A program made the translations under genes and the position numbers. The notes below the pieces were generated by a model. It ran no database searches. It had not been told where the DNA came from and worked only from the letters and a program-made list of their open reading frames with translations. Below, piece after piece: positions 1 to 7,718 of a stretch of 22,890 nt of DNA (its first letter is position 1; the number at the start of each line of letters is the position of its first letter). Origin of the DNA: a virus; IMG/VR virus record IMGVR_UViG_3300042691_001235, positions 1-22,890 of that record. One strand, given 5' to 3'.

Positions 1-212
1 ATCCTTCGCTCATCATTGCGGACAAGGAAGTGGCGATGGTGCGCAATGCGCGCAACCAGGCAATGGCGGCTAAGGAGCAAGTGGCTGCGGTCGAGCAGGC
101 TAGCAAGGCGACTCGCAACCTGGCTGCGTCGCCTACCGATCAGCAAACCGCGCTGACCGACGTGATGAACATGTTCTCCGGCTACGGAAGCCCTAGCGCA
201 CTGGAGGTCTGA
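1..212 (+). CDS. Portal (head-tail connector) protein, C-terminal fragment
   Basis: The frame is open from base 3 without a start codon, so this is the last ~70 residues of a gene entering from the left. The visible part is an Ala/Gln/Lys-rich helix (ADKEVAMVRNARNQAMAAKE, then EQASKATRNLAA) ending in a short tail. Podovirus portals of the T7 gp8 / head-to-tail connecting protein family end in such a helical, glutamine-rich stretch, and the Bbp19-scaffold-capsid genes that follow are the usual neighbours. The portal would form the dodecameric ring through which DNA is packaged and ejected. The stop overlaps the next start (TGATG at 210-214), and GGAGGT at 203-208 inside this gene is the next gene's ribosome site. 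An internal GTG at base 30 is not the real start because the frame continues upstream. The assignment rests mainly on gene order; the fragment alone is weak evidence. Confidence 0.65.
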   Translation, partial: PSLIIADKEVAMVRNARNQAMAAKEQVAAVEQASKATRNLAASPTDQQTALTDVMNMFSGYGSPSALEV

Positions 213-796
213 TGCCCGTATTCCAGAAGTTTCCCGGAAGCCCGTGGCTGTACGACCAAGCGACTGGCGACATCGTCGGTGTCAAAGACCCGGACGGCAG
301 CGAGCAGCTGTTTGCCCGCATCCCGCTCGTCGGTTCGTTCCACAGCGAAGTGCTGCAAACGGCGTCCATCAACACCGCCACGGCGATGCAGTTTGCAACG
401 ACCGACATTTCGCACGGCGTTACGGTTGTTGACAACACCAAGGCGCTTGTGACGCGCACGGGGATCTACAACGTGCAGTTCAGCGCCCAGTTGCGCAACG
501 GCGACAGCCAAGAGGCCAATGTTGACATTTGGTTCCGTGTCGATGGGGTTGATGTTGCGGACAGCAACACCCGTATCACCGTGCCGAAGACTCATGCCGG
601 CGGCGACGGTTTCGTTGTGGCAGCGTGGAATGTGTTCCTGTCAATGACGGAGAACCAGTACGCGCAGATCATGTGGTCAACGCCCGACACGGACGTGTCG
701 ATCTACTTCGCTAACGGATTGACATCGCCAACGAGGCCGAACATCCCGTCCGTCATCGTGACTGTCAACGAGGTCGATGGCAGCTACATCCCATGA
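212..796 (+). CDS. Jelly-roll (C1q/TNF-like) virion protein
   Basis: 194 residues. Residues 1-37 (MPVFQKFPGSPWLYDQATGD...) are a short anchor-like segment. Residues ~38-188 have the alternating strand pattern of a C1q/TNF-like jelly roll: a central GIYNVQFSAQL strand, then DIWFRVDGVDVADSNTRITV, then a final strand IPSVIVTVNEV. These are hallmarks of C1q-like domains seen in phage structural proteins, where trimeric jelly rolls serve as decoration, fibre tips or receptor-binding knobs. GGAGGT at 203-208 lies three bases before the ATG, and the start overlaps the portal stop; the 3' end overlaps the next gene (ATGA at 793-796). No signal peptide or membrane segment is visible. Its place between portal and Bbp19-like protein suggests a head-associated role, perhaps a capsid fibre or portal-vertex decoration, but this is inference. 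Fold call fairly sure, role unsure. Confidence 0.6.
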   Translation: MPVFQKFPGSPWLYDQATGDIVGVKDPDGSEQLFARIPLVGSFHSEVLQTASINTATAMQFATTDISHGVTVVDNTKALVTRTGIYNVQFSAQLRNGDSQEANVDIWFRVDGVDVADSNTRITVPKTHAGGDGFVVAAWNVFLSMTENQYAQIMWSTPDTDVSIYFANGLTSPTRPNIPSVIVTVNEVDGSYIP

Positions 797-1137
797 CGAA
801 CTACGATCCGCTTGACCTGCGCGGCCAAGAGAAGGCCAAGGCCGACCGCGAACTGCGCGAACGCCTGGCGCGTGAGAACGAGGAAACCGACATCAAGTGG
901 CTGATGTCATCAAAGCGAGGCCGCCGCATCGTGTGGCGGCTCATGGACCGAGCCGGCGTGTTCCGTAGTTCGTTCAACACAAACTCCATGTCAATGGCGT
1001 TTGCGGAAGGGAATAGGAATTACGGACTGCAGATTCTCGGTATTATTCACACTCAATGCCCGGAGTTGTATCCGGTGATGATGAAGGAACTAACGCATGA
1101 ACGAACCAACGATGACGGCGAGCGCAACGACCCCTGA
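793..1137 (+). CDS. Bbp19-like phage protein
   Basis: 114 residues. The core (residues ~35-98) reads IKWLMSSKRGRRIVWRLMDR, then AGVFRSSFN, then MAFAEGNRNYGL, then CPELYPVMMKE. This matches what I know of the Bbp19 family from Bordetella phage BPP-1 and relatives, which sits between portal and scaffold. The N-terminus is a charged helix (QEKAKADRELRERLARENEE). No enzymatic motif is visible and the molecular function of the family is not established; its position implies a part in head assembly. Translation probably starts by coupling: the ATG overlaps the upstream stop (ATGA), and the only purine-rich site is a distant GAGG near 771. The 3' end overlaps the scaffold gene by 41 bases in another frame, which is long for this otherwise minimally overlapping module. 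Confidence 0.85.
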   Translation: MTNYDPLDLRGQEKAKADRELRERLARENEETDIKWLMSSKRGRRIVWRLMDRAGVFRSSFNTNSMSMAFAEGNRNYGLQILGIIHTQCPELYPVMMKELTHERTNDDGERNDP

Positions 1138-1786
1138 CAGCTCGTCAGCATCCGCGACTCCCGCAGCCCCCGTCAACGTGGCGGAGGTTCTCTACGGGAA
1201 TGGGCAGAAGGCTCCTGAAGCTCAGACTGCACCTGTCGGCGAGGCCGCCAAGGGCAGCGAGGCGCCTGCCACCGAACAGGCACCACAGGCCGAAGCCAAG
1301 GCAACCGCCGAGGCCAAGCCCGTCGTGCCTGAGAAGTACGAGTTCAAGGCTCCTGAAGGACGTGAGTTCGACAGCGAGACCATCACGGCGTACTCGGAAG
1401 TGGCGAGGGAACTCGGACTGAGCCAAGAAGCCGCGCAGAAGCTACTCGACCGCATGGGTCCACAGATGGCCCAGCGGCAGGAAGCCCAGATCCAGGCTGT
1501 TCGCAACGAGTGGACGAAGGCGGCCACGAGCGACAAGGAGTTCGGCGGTCAAGCACTCGCCGAAAACCTGTCCGTTGCGAAGAAGGCGCTGGATGCGTTC
1601 GGTACCCCCGAACTCCGCGACCTGCTCAACACGTCGGGCCTGGGCAACCACCCGGAAGTGATCCGGTTGTTCTTCCGCGCAGGCAAGGCAATTAGTGAAG
1701 ACCGTTTCGTCGGCGGCAGCGCGACCACCGCCAAGGCACGTGGTCCGATGACGTTCGATGACGCGGCGAATGCTCTCTACTCGTAA
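1097..1786 (+). CDS. Capsid scaffolding / assembly protein
   Basis: 229 residues. Residues 1-75 are low-complexity Ala/Pro/Glu/Thr-rich and probably disordered. Residues ~79-150 begin with PEKYEFKAPEGREFD and continue as amphipathic helices (ITAYSEVARELGLSQEAAQK), and the tail (residues 185-229) has a helix then MTFDDAANALYS. An acidic disordered N-terminus, helical middle and a gene directly before the capsid gene are typical of podovirus scaffolds (T7 gp9-like role), which guide procapsid assembly and then leave the head. AAGGA near 1083-1088 precedes the ATG. The start lies inside the Bbp19-like gene. No protease motif is visible here or nearby, so there is no sign of proteolytic prohead maturation in this window. 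A reverse-strand reading frame over this region is a shadow of codon bias. Confidence 0.85.
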   Translation: MNEPTMTASATTPDSSSASATPAAPVNVAEVLYGNGQKAPEAQTAPVGEAAKGSEAPATEQAPQAEAKATAEAKPVVPEKYEFKAPEGREFDSETITAYSEVARELGLSQEAAQKLLDRMGPQMAQRQEAQIQAVRNEWTKAATSDKEFGGQALAENLSVAKKALDAFGTPELRDLLNTSGLGNHPEVIRLFFRAGKAISEDRFVGGSATTAKARGPMTFDDAANALYS

Positions 1787-1810
1787 CCCCTTACACAAGG
1801 AATCTGACAC

Positions 1811-2842
1811 ATGGCAACTCTCTCTACGTCGAATCTGACGCTCGCCGACTGGGCGAAGCGCACCGATCCGGATGGCCGCGTTCCGGTCATCGCTGAACTC
1901 CTCTCGCAGTCGAACGAAATCCTTGAGGACTGCGTCTTCAAGGAGGGCAACCTGCCCACTGGCGACCGCGTCGTGATCCGCACTGGTCTGCCCACCGTCT
2001 ACTGGCGTGCGCTGAACCAGGGCATTCCCAACAGCAAGAGCACCACGGCTCAGGTTGATGAAGCCTGCGGCATGCTGGAAGCTCGCAGCGAAGTGGACAA
2101 GGATCTGGCGATGCTGAACGGCAACACCGCTCAGTTCCGTCTGTCCGAAGACGTGGCCTTCCTTGAGGCCATGAACCAGACGATGGCGACCACGCTGTTC
2201 TACGGCAACCCCGCCACCGACCCGAAGCAGTTCCTCGGCCTCGCGCCGCGCTACTCGGACATCGGTGCTGGCTCGCCGAACAACGCGCAGAACATCATCA
2301 GCGCCGGCGGCTCCGATGCCACCAGCAACACCTCGGTGTACCTCGTGGTGTGGGGCGACAACACCGTTTACTGCCCGTTCCCCAAGGGCAGCAGCGCGGG
2401 CCTCATGCACGAAGACCTCGGCGAACAGACCGTCTACAACAGCGATGGCAGCCGTCTTCAGGCGTATGCCACCCGCTACCAGTGGAAGAACGGTCTGGTT
2501 GTCAAGGACTGGCGCTACGTCGTGCGTATCGCCAACATCGACACCGATGACCTGATGGCGCAGACCACCACGCAGGCTGCTTCGGCTGCTACCGCTCTCA
2601 TCAAGCTGATGAGCCGCGCCCTGTACCGCATCCCCAACATGTCGATGGGTCGTGCGGCGTTCTACATGAACCGCACCGTTCACTCGGGTCTCGCCATCGC
2701 TGCCCTTGACAAGAGCCAGTACGTGCTCAAGGTCAACGAAGGTCTGTCGCAGTTCGGCACCCCGTCGAGCTACCTGTCGTTCCAGGGCGTCCCGCTCCGT
2801 CGCGTGGACTCCATCGTCAACACCGAAGCCGTCGTGTCCTGA
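1811..2842 (+). CDS. Major capsid protein (BPP-1 Bbp17 / Epsilon15 gp7 type)
   Basis: 343 residues. The N-terminus (LTLADWAKRTDPDGRVPVIA, then ELLSQSNEILEDCVFKEGNL and PTGDRVVIRTGLPTVYWRAL) is the recognisable signature of the Epsilon15/BPP-1-type capsid family, as are TTAQVDEACGMLEARSEVDK and SEDVAFLEAMNQTMATTLFY. In BPP-1 this family forms a T=7 shell with a topologically rearranged HK97-like fold, stabilised by a cement protein rather than covalent cross-links; the cement gene follows here. Length is typical for the family. AAGGA at ~1797-1801 precedes the ATG after a 24-base gap. Codons are strongly biased toward C/G-ending forms, as expected for a highly expressed gene, which explains the long reverse-strand open frame across it. 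It is the head subunit made in the largest amount. Confidence 0.95.
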   Translation: MATLSTSNLTLADWAKRTDPDGRVPVIAELLSQSNEILEDCVFKEGNLPTGDRVVIRTGLPTVYWRALNQGIPNSKSTTAQVDEACGMLEARSEVDKDLAMLNGNTAQFRLSEDVAFLEAMNQTMATTLFYGNPATDPKQFLGLAPRYSDIGAGSPNNAQNIISAGGSDATSNTSVYLVVWGDNTVYCPFPKGSSAGLMHEDLGEQTVYNSDGSRLQAYATRYQWKNGLVVKDWRYVVRIANIDTDDLMAQTTTQAASAATALIKLMSRALYRIPNMSMGRAAFYMNRTVHSGLAIAALDKSQYVLKVNEGLSQFGTPSSYLSFQGVPLRRVDSIVNTEAVVS

Positions 2843-2869
2843 TAGGAACGACAGAAAGGAAACTCCAAC

Positions 2870-3331
2870 ATGATTACCGACGTTCTCCTGACCGTCTCCG
2901 GGGCTAACAACCCCGGCACCGCCATCAGTGGCCAGGCCATCACCGCTACCGCTGTGAGCACCAACACCATTGATCTCGGCACCGCTCGTGACATCGGCGA
3001 AGGCGAAAACCTCTACATGGTTTTCACCGTGGTTGAGGCGTTCAACACCCTCACCTCGCTGACCATGAACGTGATTACTGATGACAACGCCGCTCTGTCG
3101 AGCGGTACGGTCATCGCTAGCACGGGTGCCGTTGCTCTCGCCAACCTGACCGCTGGCAAGCAGTATGTTGTTCGCCTGCCCGCGCAGATCGCTAGCCTCG
3201 GCGAGCGTTACCTTGGCGCCTCGTACACTGTCAGCGGAACGAACCCGACGCAGGGTTCGATTCTGGCGCAGATCGTCCTCGACATTCAGGACGGCAAGAA
3301 GTTCTACGCCAGCGGCTTCAGCGTCCAGTGA
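2870..3331 (+). CDS. Bbp16-like capsid cement protein
   Basis: 153 residues beginning MITDVLLTVSGANNPGTAIS, with NTIDLGTARDIGEGENLYMV, FTVVEAFNTLTSLTMNVITD and a C-terminal QIVLDIQDGKKFYASGFSVQ. This is the pattern of the Bbp16 family, the jelly-roll cement protein whose dimers clamp capsomers on the outside of the BPP-1 head. It lacks charged patches and is built of short strands with small residues. AAAGGA at ~2854-2859 precedes the ATG. It follows the capsid gene by 27 bases, as in BPP-1-like phages. It should act after shell expansion, adding mechanical strength in place of covalent chainmail. Family call strong; the dimeric clamp role is transferred from BPP-1. Confidence 0.88.
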   Translation: MITDVLLTVSGANNPGTAISGQAITATAVSTNTIDLGTARDIGEGENLYMVFTVVEAFNTLTSLTMNVITDDNAALSSGTVIASTGAVALANLTAGKQYVVRLPAQIASLGERYLGASYTVSGTNPTQGSILAQIVLDIQDGKKFYASGFSVQ

Positions 3332-3343
3332 TGAGGAACTGAC

Positions 3344-3547
3344 ATGGCACGAGTTCGCGCAAAGGTCGTTTGCTTCGTTGACAACGGTCTCCGCAAGGAG
3401 GGCGAAGTCTTTGAGTACAACGGTCCTCACAACGGCAACCTTGAGTACATCGACAAGCCGGCTGTGCAGGAAGAACCCGAACCCGAAGTTGCCCCGGTGG
3501 TCCGCCGCCGTGGTCGCCCGGCTCGGGAACTCCAGAGCGACGATTGA
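3344..3547 (+). CDS. Small conserved-position head-region protein, unknown function
   Basis: 67 residues: MARVRAKVVCFVDNGLRKEG, then EVFEYNGPHNGNLEYIDKP, an acidic linker (EEPEPEVAP) and a basic end (RRRGRPARE). The first half has alternating strands suggestive of a small SH3-like or beta-barrel fold. The RRRGRPAR stretch resembles an AT-hook-like DNA-binding tail (core GRP flanked by Arg), though one such motif is weak evidence. GAGGAA at ~3334-3339 gives a good ribosome site 13 bases after the cement stop, and the start codon and spacing look genuine. Small proteins with basic tails are common between capsid and tail-adaptor genes in related podoviruses but I know no assigned role. It is the last gene before the hairpin at 3565, so it closes the head transcription block. 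Confidence 0.7.
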   Translation: MARVRAKVVCFVDNGLRKEGEVFEYNGPHNGNLEYIDKPAVQEEPEPEVAPVVRRRGRPARELQSDD

Positions 3548-3564
3548 TGTCAGCTAGATGAAAC

Positions 3565-3599
3565 AGAGGGGCGTCGGACTCACAACCCGGCGCCCCTCT
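3565..3599 (+). terminator. Strong hairpin after head genes, possible terminator/attenuator
   Basis: Perfect 9-bp arms AGAGGGGCG (3565-3573) and CGCCCCTCT (3591-3599), extended by TCGG/CCGG with one G-T wobble to a 13-bp stem around a 9-base loop. It lies in a 69-base gap, the longest intergenic space in the window. There is no run of T after the stem (next bases are ATGACTAGG), so it is not a textbook intrinsic terminator; it may attenuate transcription or protect the capsid mRNA 3' end. Its place, between capsid and tail-adaptor genes, matches the late terminator of T7. Confidence 0.6.
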
Positions 3600-3605
3600 A
3601 TGACT

Positions 3606-3612
3606 AGGAGGT
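3606..3612 (+). promoter_or_regulatory. Consensus ribosome binding site before a TTG start
   Basis: AGGAGGT, four bases before TTG at 3617, is the most complete Shine-Dalgarno sequence in the window. It supports TTG as the true start of the tail adaptor and offsets the weak start codon. It sits directly after the hairpin at 3565-3599. Confidence 0.75.
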
Positions 3613-3616
3613 CGCC

Positions 3617-4297
3617 TTGGCAAGCGTCGTAGAGATTTGCAATCTAGCCCTCGCGCACCTCGGCGATGACGCAAGCATCGCCAGCATTGACCCGCCGGAA
3701 GGGTCTGCACAGGCGGAGCACTGCGCACGGTTTTACCCCATTGCGCGTGACAGCCTGCTCCAGATGCACAACTGGAACTTCGCTAGCCGGCGCGCATTGC
3801 TCGCGTCGGTGACGATGCCGTACACCATGTGGAAGTATGCGTATGCAGTGCCTGGCGACATGATGGTTGCCGTGAGCGTGCTGCCGCATGACGCCGAGAA
3901 CGACTACTCGGCCAAGTTCACGCCGAGTGACAACCCCGACTTCCTGCATAACTACGCACCGCTCGTGGCAGCGGGGCGCTATGTGCCGCAGCCCTACAGC
4001 ATCGAGACCGACACGAACGGCAACAAGGTGCTGTACACCGACCAGCAGAACGCACTGCTGCGCTACCAGGCGCTCATCACCGACCCAACCAAGTTCGACC
4101 CGCTGTTCGTCATGGCGCTGTCGCACCACCTTGCCGCAATGCTGGCGGGCCCGGTCATCAAGGGCGATCAGGGCGCAGCCGAGGGCAAGCGACAGACGCA
4201 GATGATGGTCGGCTACCTGCAGCAAGCCCGCATGAGCGACGCCAATCAACGCAACATCAAGCCGGAACACATCACTAGCTGGATCGCAGGACGCTGA
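3617..4297 (+). CDS. Head-tail adaptor / tail tubular protein A (T7 gp11-like)
   Basis: 226 residues. The opening M(TTG)ASVVEICNLALAHLGDD, then AEHCARFYPIARDSLLQMHN with WNFASRRALL, is the recognisable start of the T7 gp11-type adaptor family, which forms a ring under the portal and joins it to the nozzle. The WKYAYAVPGDMM motif (around residue 75) and the helical C-terminus (FVMALSHHLAAMLAGPVIKG) are also typical. TTG is chosen because AGGAGGT lies just upstream and the conserved ICNLALAHLG sequence follows at once; no better ATG is near. Length is a little over T7 gp11 (196 residues). It is separated from the nozzle gene by three bases, so adaptor and nozzle are translated together. Confidence 0.88.
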   Translation: MASVVEICNLALAHLGDDASIASIDPPEGSAQAEHCARFYPIARDSLLQMHNWNFASRRALLASVTMPYTMWKYAYAVPGDMMVAVSVLPHDAENDYSAKFTPSDNPDFLHNYAPLVAAGRYVPQPYSIETDTNGNKVLYTDQQNALLRYQALITDPTKFDPLFVMALSHHLAAMLAGPVIKGDQGAAEGKRQTQMMVGYLQQARMSDANQRNIKPEHITSWIAGR

Positions 4298-4300
4298 CCT

Positions 4301-7006
4301 ATGCCAAGCACCCGCGTCTACAGTCGCTCGTTCGCAGGCGGCGAGTTGTCACCGGAAATGTTTGGCCGCATCGACGATGTCAAGTTCCAGACTGGCGCGG
4401 CCAAGATGCGGAACTTCATCGCCACGCCGCAAGGCCCGGCGGAGAACCGACCTGGTACGCAGTTTGTGGCCGAGACCAAGGACAGCACCAAGCGTGCTCG
4501 TCTGATCCCGTTCACCTACAGCACCACGCAGACGATGGTGCTTGAGGTTGGTGACCGTTACATTCGTTTCCACACGCAGGGCGCGACGCTGCAGGCGGGC
4601 AGCCCGGCGGCGTACAACGGAGCGACCGCGTATGTCATTGGCGACCTTGTGTCGAGCGGCGGCACGAACTACTACTGCATTGCGCCCACGACTGGCAACG
4701 CGCCGCCGAACGCCACGTATTGGTATCCGCTGCCATCGTCGGCGTACGAGATCCCGACGCCGTACCTTGAGGCGGACATCCCGACCATTCACTACGTGCA
4801 GTCGGCAGACGTTCTGACGCTCGTTCACCCGAACTACGCTCCACGCGAACTTCGACGGCTCGGAGCGACCACGTGGACGCTTTCGACTATTTCGTTTGTT
4901 GCTCCTGTTGCGGTGCCTGGCGCCCCGACCGTGACGGCGAGCCGAGGCGACGCGCTGAACATCACGGGTATCACGCAGGCCAACCCCGGCGTCATAACGA
5001 CGGTCGGCAACCACGGGTTTGCCGTCGGTGACAGCATCTATGTCAACGGCGGCACGATGACGCAGTTGGCCGGGTTCTACCTCGTGAACAGCGTGCCAGC
5101 AGCAAATACGCTTTCGGTCAAGGCTTACGACACCGGGGTGCCTGTCAATACGACGACCTACACGGCATGGTCTAGTGGCGGATTCGTGCAGTTCGGCGAC
5201 AAGAGCCTCGACTTTGATAATTACTACGTCGTGACAGCCATCGCGCAGAACGCGGTGGACGAAAGCGCGGCTAGCCCGAGCGGCAACGTCATCAACAATC
5301 TGAACGCCATCGGCGCCAAAAACACGATCAGCTGGAGCGCGGTGTCAGGTGCGCTGCGCTACAACATCTACAAGCGACAGAGCGGTCTGTATGGCTACAT
5401 CGGCCAGACGGCCAGCACGTCGTTTGACGATGACAACATCGCGCCAGACATGGGCATCACCCCGCCCATCGTGGAGACGCCGTTCGTGGGCGCCGGGAAC
5501 TACCCACGAGCGGTGTCCTACTTTGAGCAGCGCCGCATCTTTGCCGGCACGAACAACGCGCCGCAGACGATGTGGATGACGCGCAGCGGTACGGAAAGCG
5601 ATCTGTCCTACACGCTGCCGAGCAAGGACAGCGACCGAATCAACATCCGCGTGGCTGCCCGCGAGGCGAACACCATCAACCACATCGTGCCGCTGACGCA
5701 GCTCTTGCTGTTGACGAGCGCGGCGGAATGGCGGGTCAGCCCTGTCAACAGCGACGTGCTGACCCCGTCCACGATTAGCGTGCGCCCACAGTCATACATC
5801 GGCGCCAACGATGTGCAGCCCGAGATCGTCAACAACACGGTGGTGTATTGCGCTGCCCGTGGTGGACACGTGCGCGAACTCGGCTATTCCTGGCAGGCGA
5901 GCGGGTTCGTGACGGGCGACCTGTCCATTCGTGCGGCCCACCTGTTCGATGACCTCGACATCACGGACATGTGCTACAGCAAGGCGCCGCAGCCGATCCT
6001 GTGGTTCGTGAGCAGTAACGGCAACCTGCTTGGCCTGACGTACATGCCCGAGCAGCAGATCGGCGCATGGCACCAACACGACACGGATGGCCTGTTTGAG
6101 TCAACGACCGCGGTAGCTGAGGGCAGCGAGGACCGTGTCTACGTCATCGTCAAGCGCACAATTGGCGGCGTTACAAAGCGTTACGTTGAGCGCATGGCGT
6201 CGCGCCAGATCACGACGCTTGAGGAAAGTTTCTTCGTGGACTGCGGCCTGACGTATGACGGCAACAACGCCACGGCCACGACCGTAACTGTCAGCGGCGG
6301 CACGACTTGGGGGCCGTCTGACGTTCTGACTATCACGGCGAGCAGCGCCATCTTCCAATTCCCGTCCACGAGCACGCCGCCTACGGACATCAATGACGCC
6401 ATCGTGTTGACGGACGCGGCTGGCAACAAGTACCGCCTGCGCATCATCGGCACGAGCAGCACGACGGTGGCAACGGCCCGCGTGGACGTCACGCTGCCTG
6501 TCGCCCTGCGCAACACGGCTACAACGGTCTGGGGCTTTGCTCGTGACACGGTGAGCGGCCTGAGTCACCTTGAGGGCAAGACGGTCAGCATCCTCGCTGA
6601 CGGTGCCGTACAGCCGCAGCGGACGGTCTCTAGCGGCTCCGTGACTATCGACCGGGCTGCGGTGGTCATCCACGTCGGCCTGCCCTACGAGAGCGATCTA
6701 CAGACCCTGCCGGCGGTGATGAGCCTAGACGGCTATGGACAGGGTCGGTACAAGAACGTCAACAAGGCGTATATCCGCGTGTTCAAGTCAAGCGGCATCT
6801 TCATCGGGCCTACGGCTGATCGACTCGTGGAGGCCAAGCAGCGCACGACGGAACCTTACGGCACGCCGCCGAGCCTCAAGAGCGACGAGATCGACGTTGA
6901 TCTCAAGCCCGCGTGGCGCGCTGGCGGACAGGTGTATCTGCGTCAGGCCGACCCGCTACCCCTGTCGGTGGTTGGACTTACGCTTGAGGTCGTACTCGGA
7001 GACTGA
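4301..7006 (+). CDS. Tail nozzle / tail tubular protein B-like protein with inserted sugar-binding-like modules
   Basis: 901 residues, about 100 longer than T7 gp12. Residues 1-100 (YSRSFAGGELSPEMFGRIDD, then GAAKMRNFIATPQGPAENRP) are the conserved start of the podovirus nozzle/stabilisation family. Residues ~101-148 (NGATAYVIGDLVSSGGTNYY ... TYWYPL) look like a CBM5/12-type carbohydrate-binding module. Residues ~218-294 (TTVGNHGFAVGDSIYVNGGT) resemble the FCCH-like module often annotated in phage tail proteins, and residues ~319-382 (TISWSAVSGALRYNIYKRQS) look fibronectin-III-like. The core resumes at ~390 with YPRAVSYFEQRRIFAGTNNA and WMTRSGTESDLSYTLPSKDS, typical of this family. AGGA at ~4287-4290 precedes the ATG. 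It would form the hexameric nozzle closing the tail, with the extra modules facing outward toward cell-surface sugars. Nozzle call strong; module calls by motif. Confidence 0.88.
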   Translation: MPSTRVYSRSFAGGELSPEMFGRIDDVKFQTGAAKMRNFIATPQGPAENRPGTQFVAETKDSTKRARLIPFTYSTTQTMVLEVGDRYIRFHTQGATLQAGSPAAYNGATAYVIGDLVSSGGTNYYCIAPTTGNAPPNATYWYPLPSSAYEIPTPYLEADIPTIHYVQSADVLTLVHPNYAPRELRRLGATTWTLSTISFVAPVAVPGAPTVTASRGDALNITGITQANPGVITTVGNHGFAVGDSIYVNGGTMTQLAGFYLVNSVPAANTLSVKAYDTGVPVNTTTYTAWSSGGFVQFGDKSLDFDNYYVVTAIAQNAVDESAASPSGNVINNLNAIGAKNTISWSAVSGALRYNIYKRQSGLYGYIGQTASTSFDDDNIAPDMGITPPIVETPFVGAGNYPRAVSYFEQRRIFAGTNNAPQTMWMTRSGTESDLSYTLPSKDSDRINIRVAAREANTINHIVPLTQLLLLTSAAEWRVSPVNSDVLTPSTISVRPQSYIGANDVQPEIVNNTVVYCAARGGHVRELGYSWQASGFVTGDLSIRAAHLFDDLDITDMCYSKAPQPILWFVSSNGNLLGLTYMPEQQIGAWHQHDTDGLFESTTAVAEGSEDRVYVIVKRTIGGVTKRYVERMASRQITTLEESFFVDCGLTYDGNNATATTVTVSGGTTWGPSDVLTITASSAIFQFPSTSTPPTDINDAIVLTDAAGNKYRLRIIGTSSTTVATARVDVTLPVALRNTATTVWGFARDTVSGLSHLEGKTVSILADGAVQPQRTVSSGSVTIDRAAVVIHVGLPYESDLQTLPAVMSLDGYGQGRYKNVNKAYIRVFKSSGIFIGPTADRLVEAKQRTTEPYGTPPSLKSDEIDVDLKPAWRAGGQVYLRQADPLPLSVVGLTLEVVLGD

Positions 7007-7008
7007 CA

Positions 7009-7716
7009 ATGGCGGAATACAACATCCCATTCCTGCTGCAACGCCCCTACGACGGCCCGCTGACCATGCTGACGCCAGGTGACGTGCCGACTGTTGGAGA
7101 ACGCTTTACGTTTGGCAGTCAACTTGCCGAAGGTCTGACCATCGGCGGGCAGATCGCATCGGTGTTCGGGGCGGCGACCAGCGCCATCGGAACCTACTAC
7201 AACATGCGGTCGCAGCAGAACCAGCTCAAGATGCAGGCGCAGAACGCCGCATTCCAGGCTGAGATGTCGCGCATCAACCGCCGCGCTGCCGAGTTCACGG
7301 CAGGCGAGGTTGGCCGGCAGGGCCAGTTGCAGTCTGGCCGTTACACGATGGCGGCGGGACAGGCACGTGCAGGCGCACGCACGGCTATGGCTGGCCGTGG
7401 CATCGCGCTCGGGCAGGGTACGGCCCGCGACATCATCGCCAGCATGGACATCGTCAAGGAGATTGACCGCCTGAACATCAACGCGAGCACGGTCAGGGCG
7501 CAGGAGGCTGCCCGTCTGCAGGCGTTCAACCTCGGCACGCAGGCCACGATGCAGAGCCTGACGGCAAGCAACTTGAGCGCGACCGCCGGCACGATCATGC
7601 CTGGGTTCGGCGCTGCGACCAGCCTGCTTGGTAGTGCAGCAGACATCGGCGCCAACTGGGCGCGCAATCAGCGGTTTGAGGAATTGCTTGAGGGCGTGTC
7701 AACGCGCAGGATCTAA
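7009..7716 (+). CDS. Small internal virion (ejection) protein, T7 gp14-like role
   Basis: 235 residues. A glycine/alanine-rich hydrophobic segment at ~42-66 (GLTIGGQIASVFGAATSAIG) precedes a long amphipathic helix region (~67-180) rich in Gln, Ala and Arg (KMQAQNAAFQAEMSRINRRA; MAAGQARAGARTAMAGRGIA). A second hydrophobic stretch lies at ~192-217 (TIMPGFGAATSLLGSAADIG). This layout and its position directly after the nozzle match the smallest T7-type internal virion protein, which leaves the head and forms a pore in the outer membrane during DNA entry. GGAG at ~6998-7001 precedes the ATG; gaps to neighbours are two bases on each side. Sequence identity to gp14 is not evident by eye, so the role comes from order, size and hydrophobicity. 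Confidence 0.72.
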   Translation: MAEYNIPFLLQRPYDGPLTMLTPGDVPTVGERFTFGSQLAEGLTIGGQIASVFGAATSAIGTYYNMRSQQNQLKMQAQNAAFQAEMSRINRRAAEFTAGEVGRQGQLQSGRYTMAAGQARAGARTAMAGRGIALGQGTARDIIASMDIVKEIDRLNINASTVRAQEAARLQAFNLGTQATMQSLTASNLSATAGTIMPGFGAATSLLGSAADIGANWARNQRFEELLEGVSTRRI

Positions 7717-7718
7717 CC

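Noticed and set aside
1787-2869. T7-like phage promoters in the gaps before capsid and cement genes
   Set aside because: Gaps of 24 and 27 bases are filled by ribosome sites, and I found no repeated ~20-base motif shared with other gaps.
1442-3430. 662-codon open frame on the reverse strand across scaffold, capsid and cement genes
   Set aside because: It is antisense to three well-recognised genes with strong third-position bias, which removes stops from the opposite strand. The product is a Val/Arg/His/Gly-rich sequence without recognisable motifs, and no ribosome site stands out.
3644-4270. 208-codon reverse-strand open frame over the tail adaptor gene
   Set aside because: Antisense to a recognised gp11-like gene; composition typical of a codon-bias shadow.
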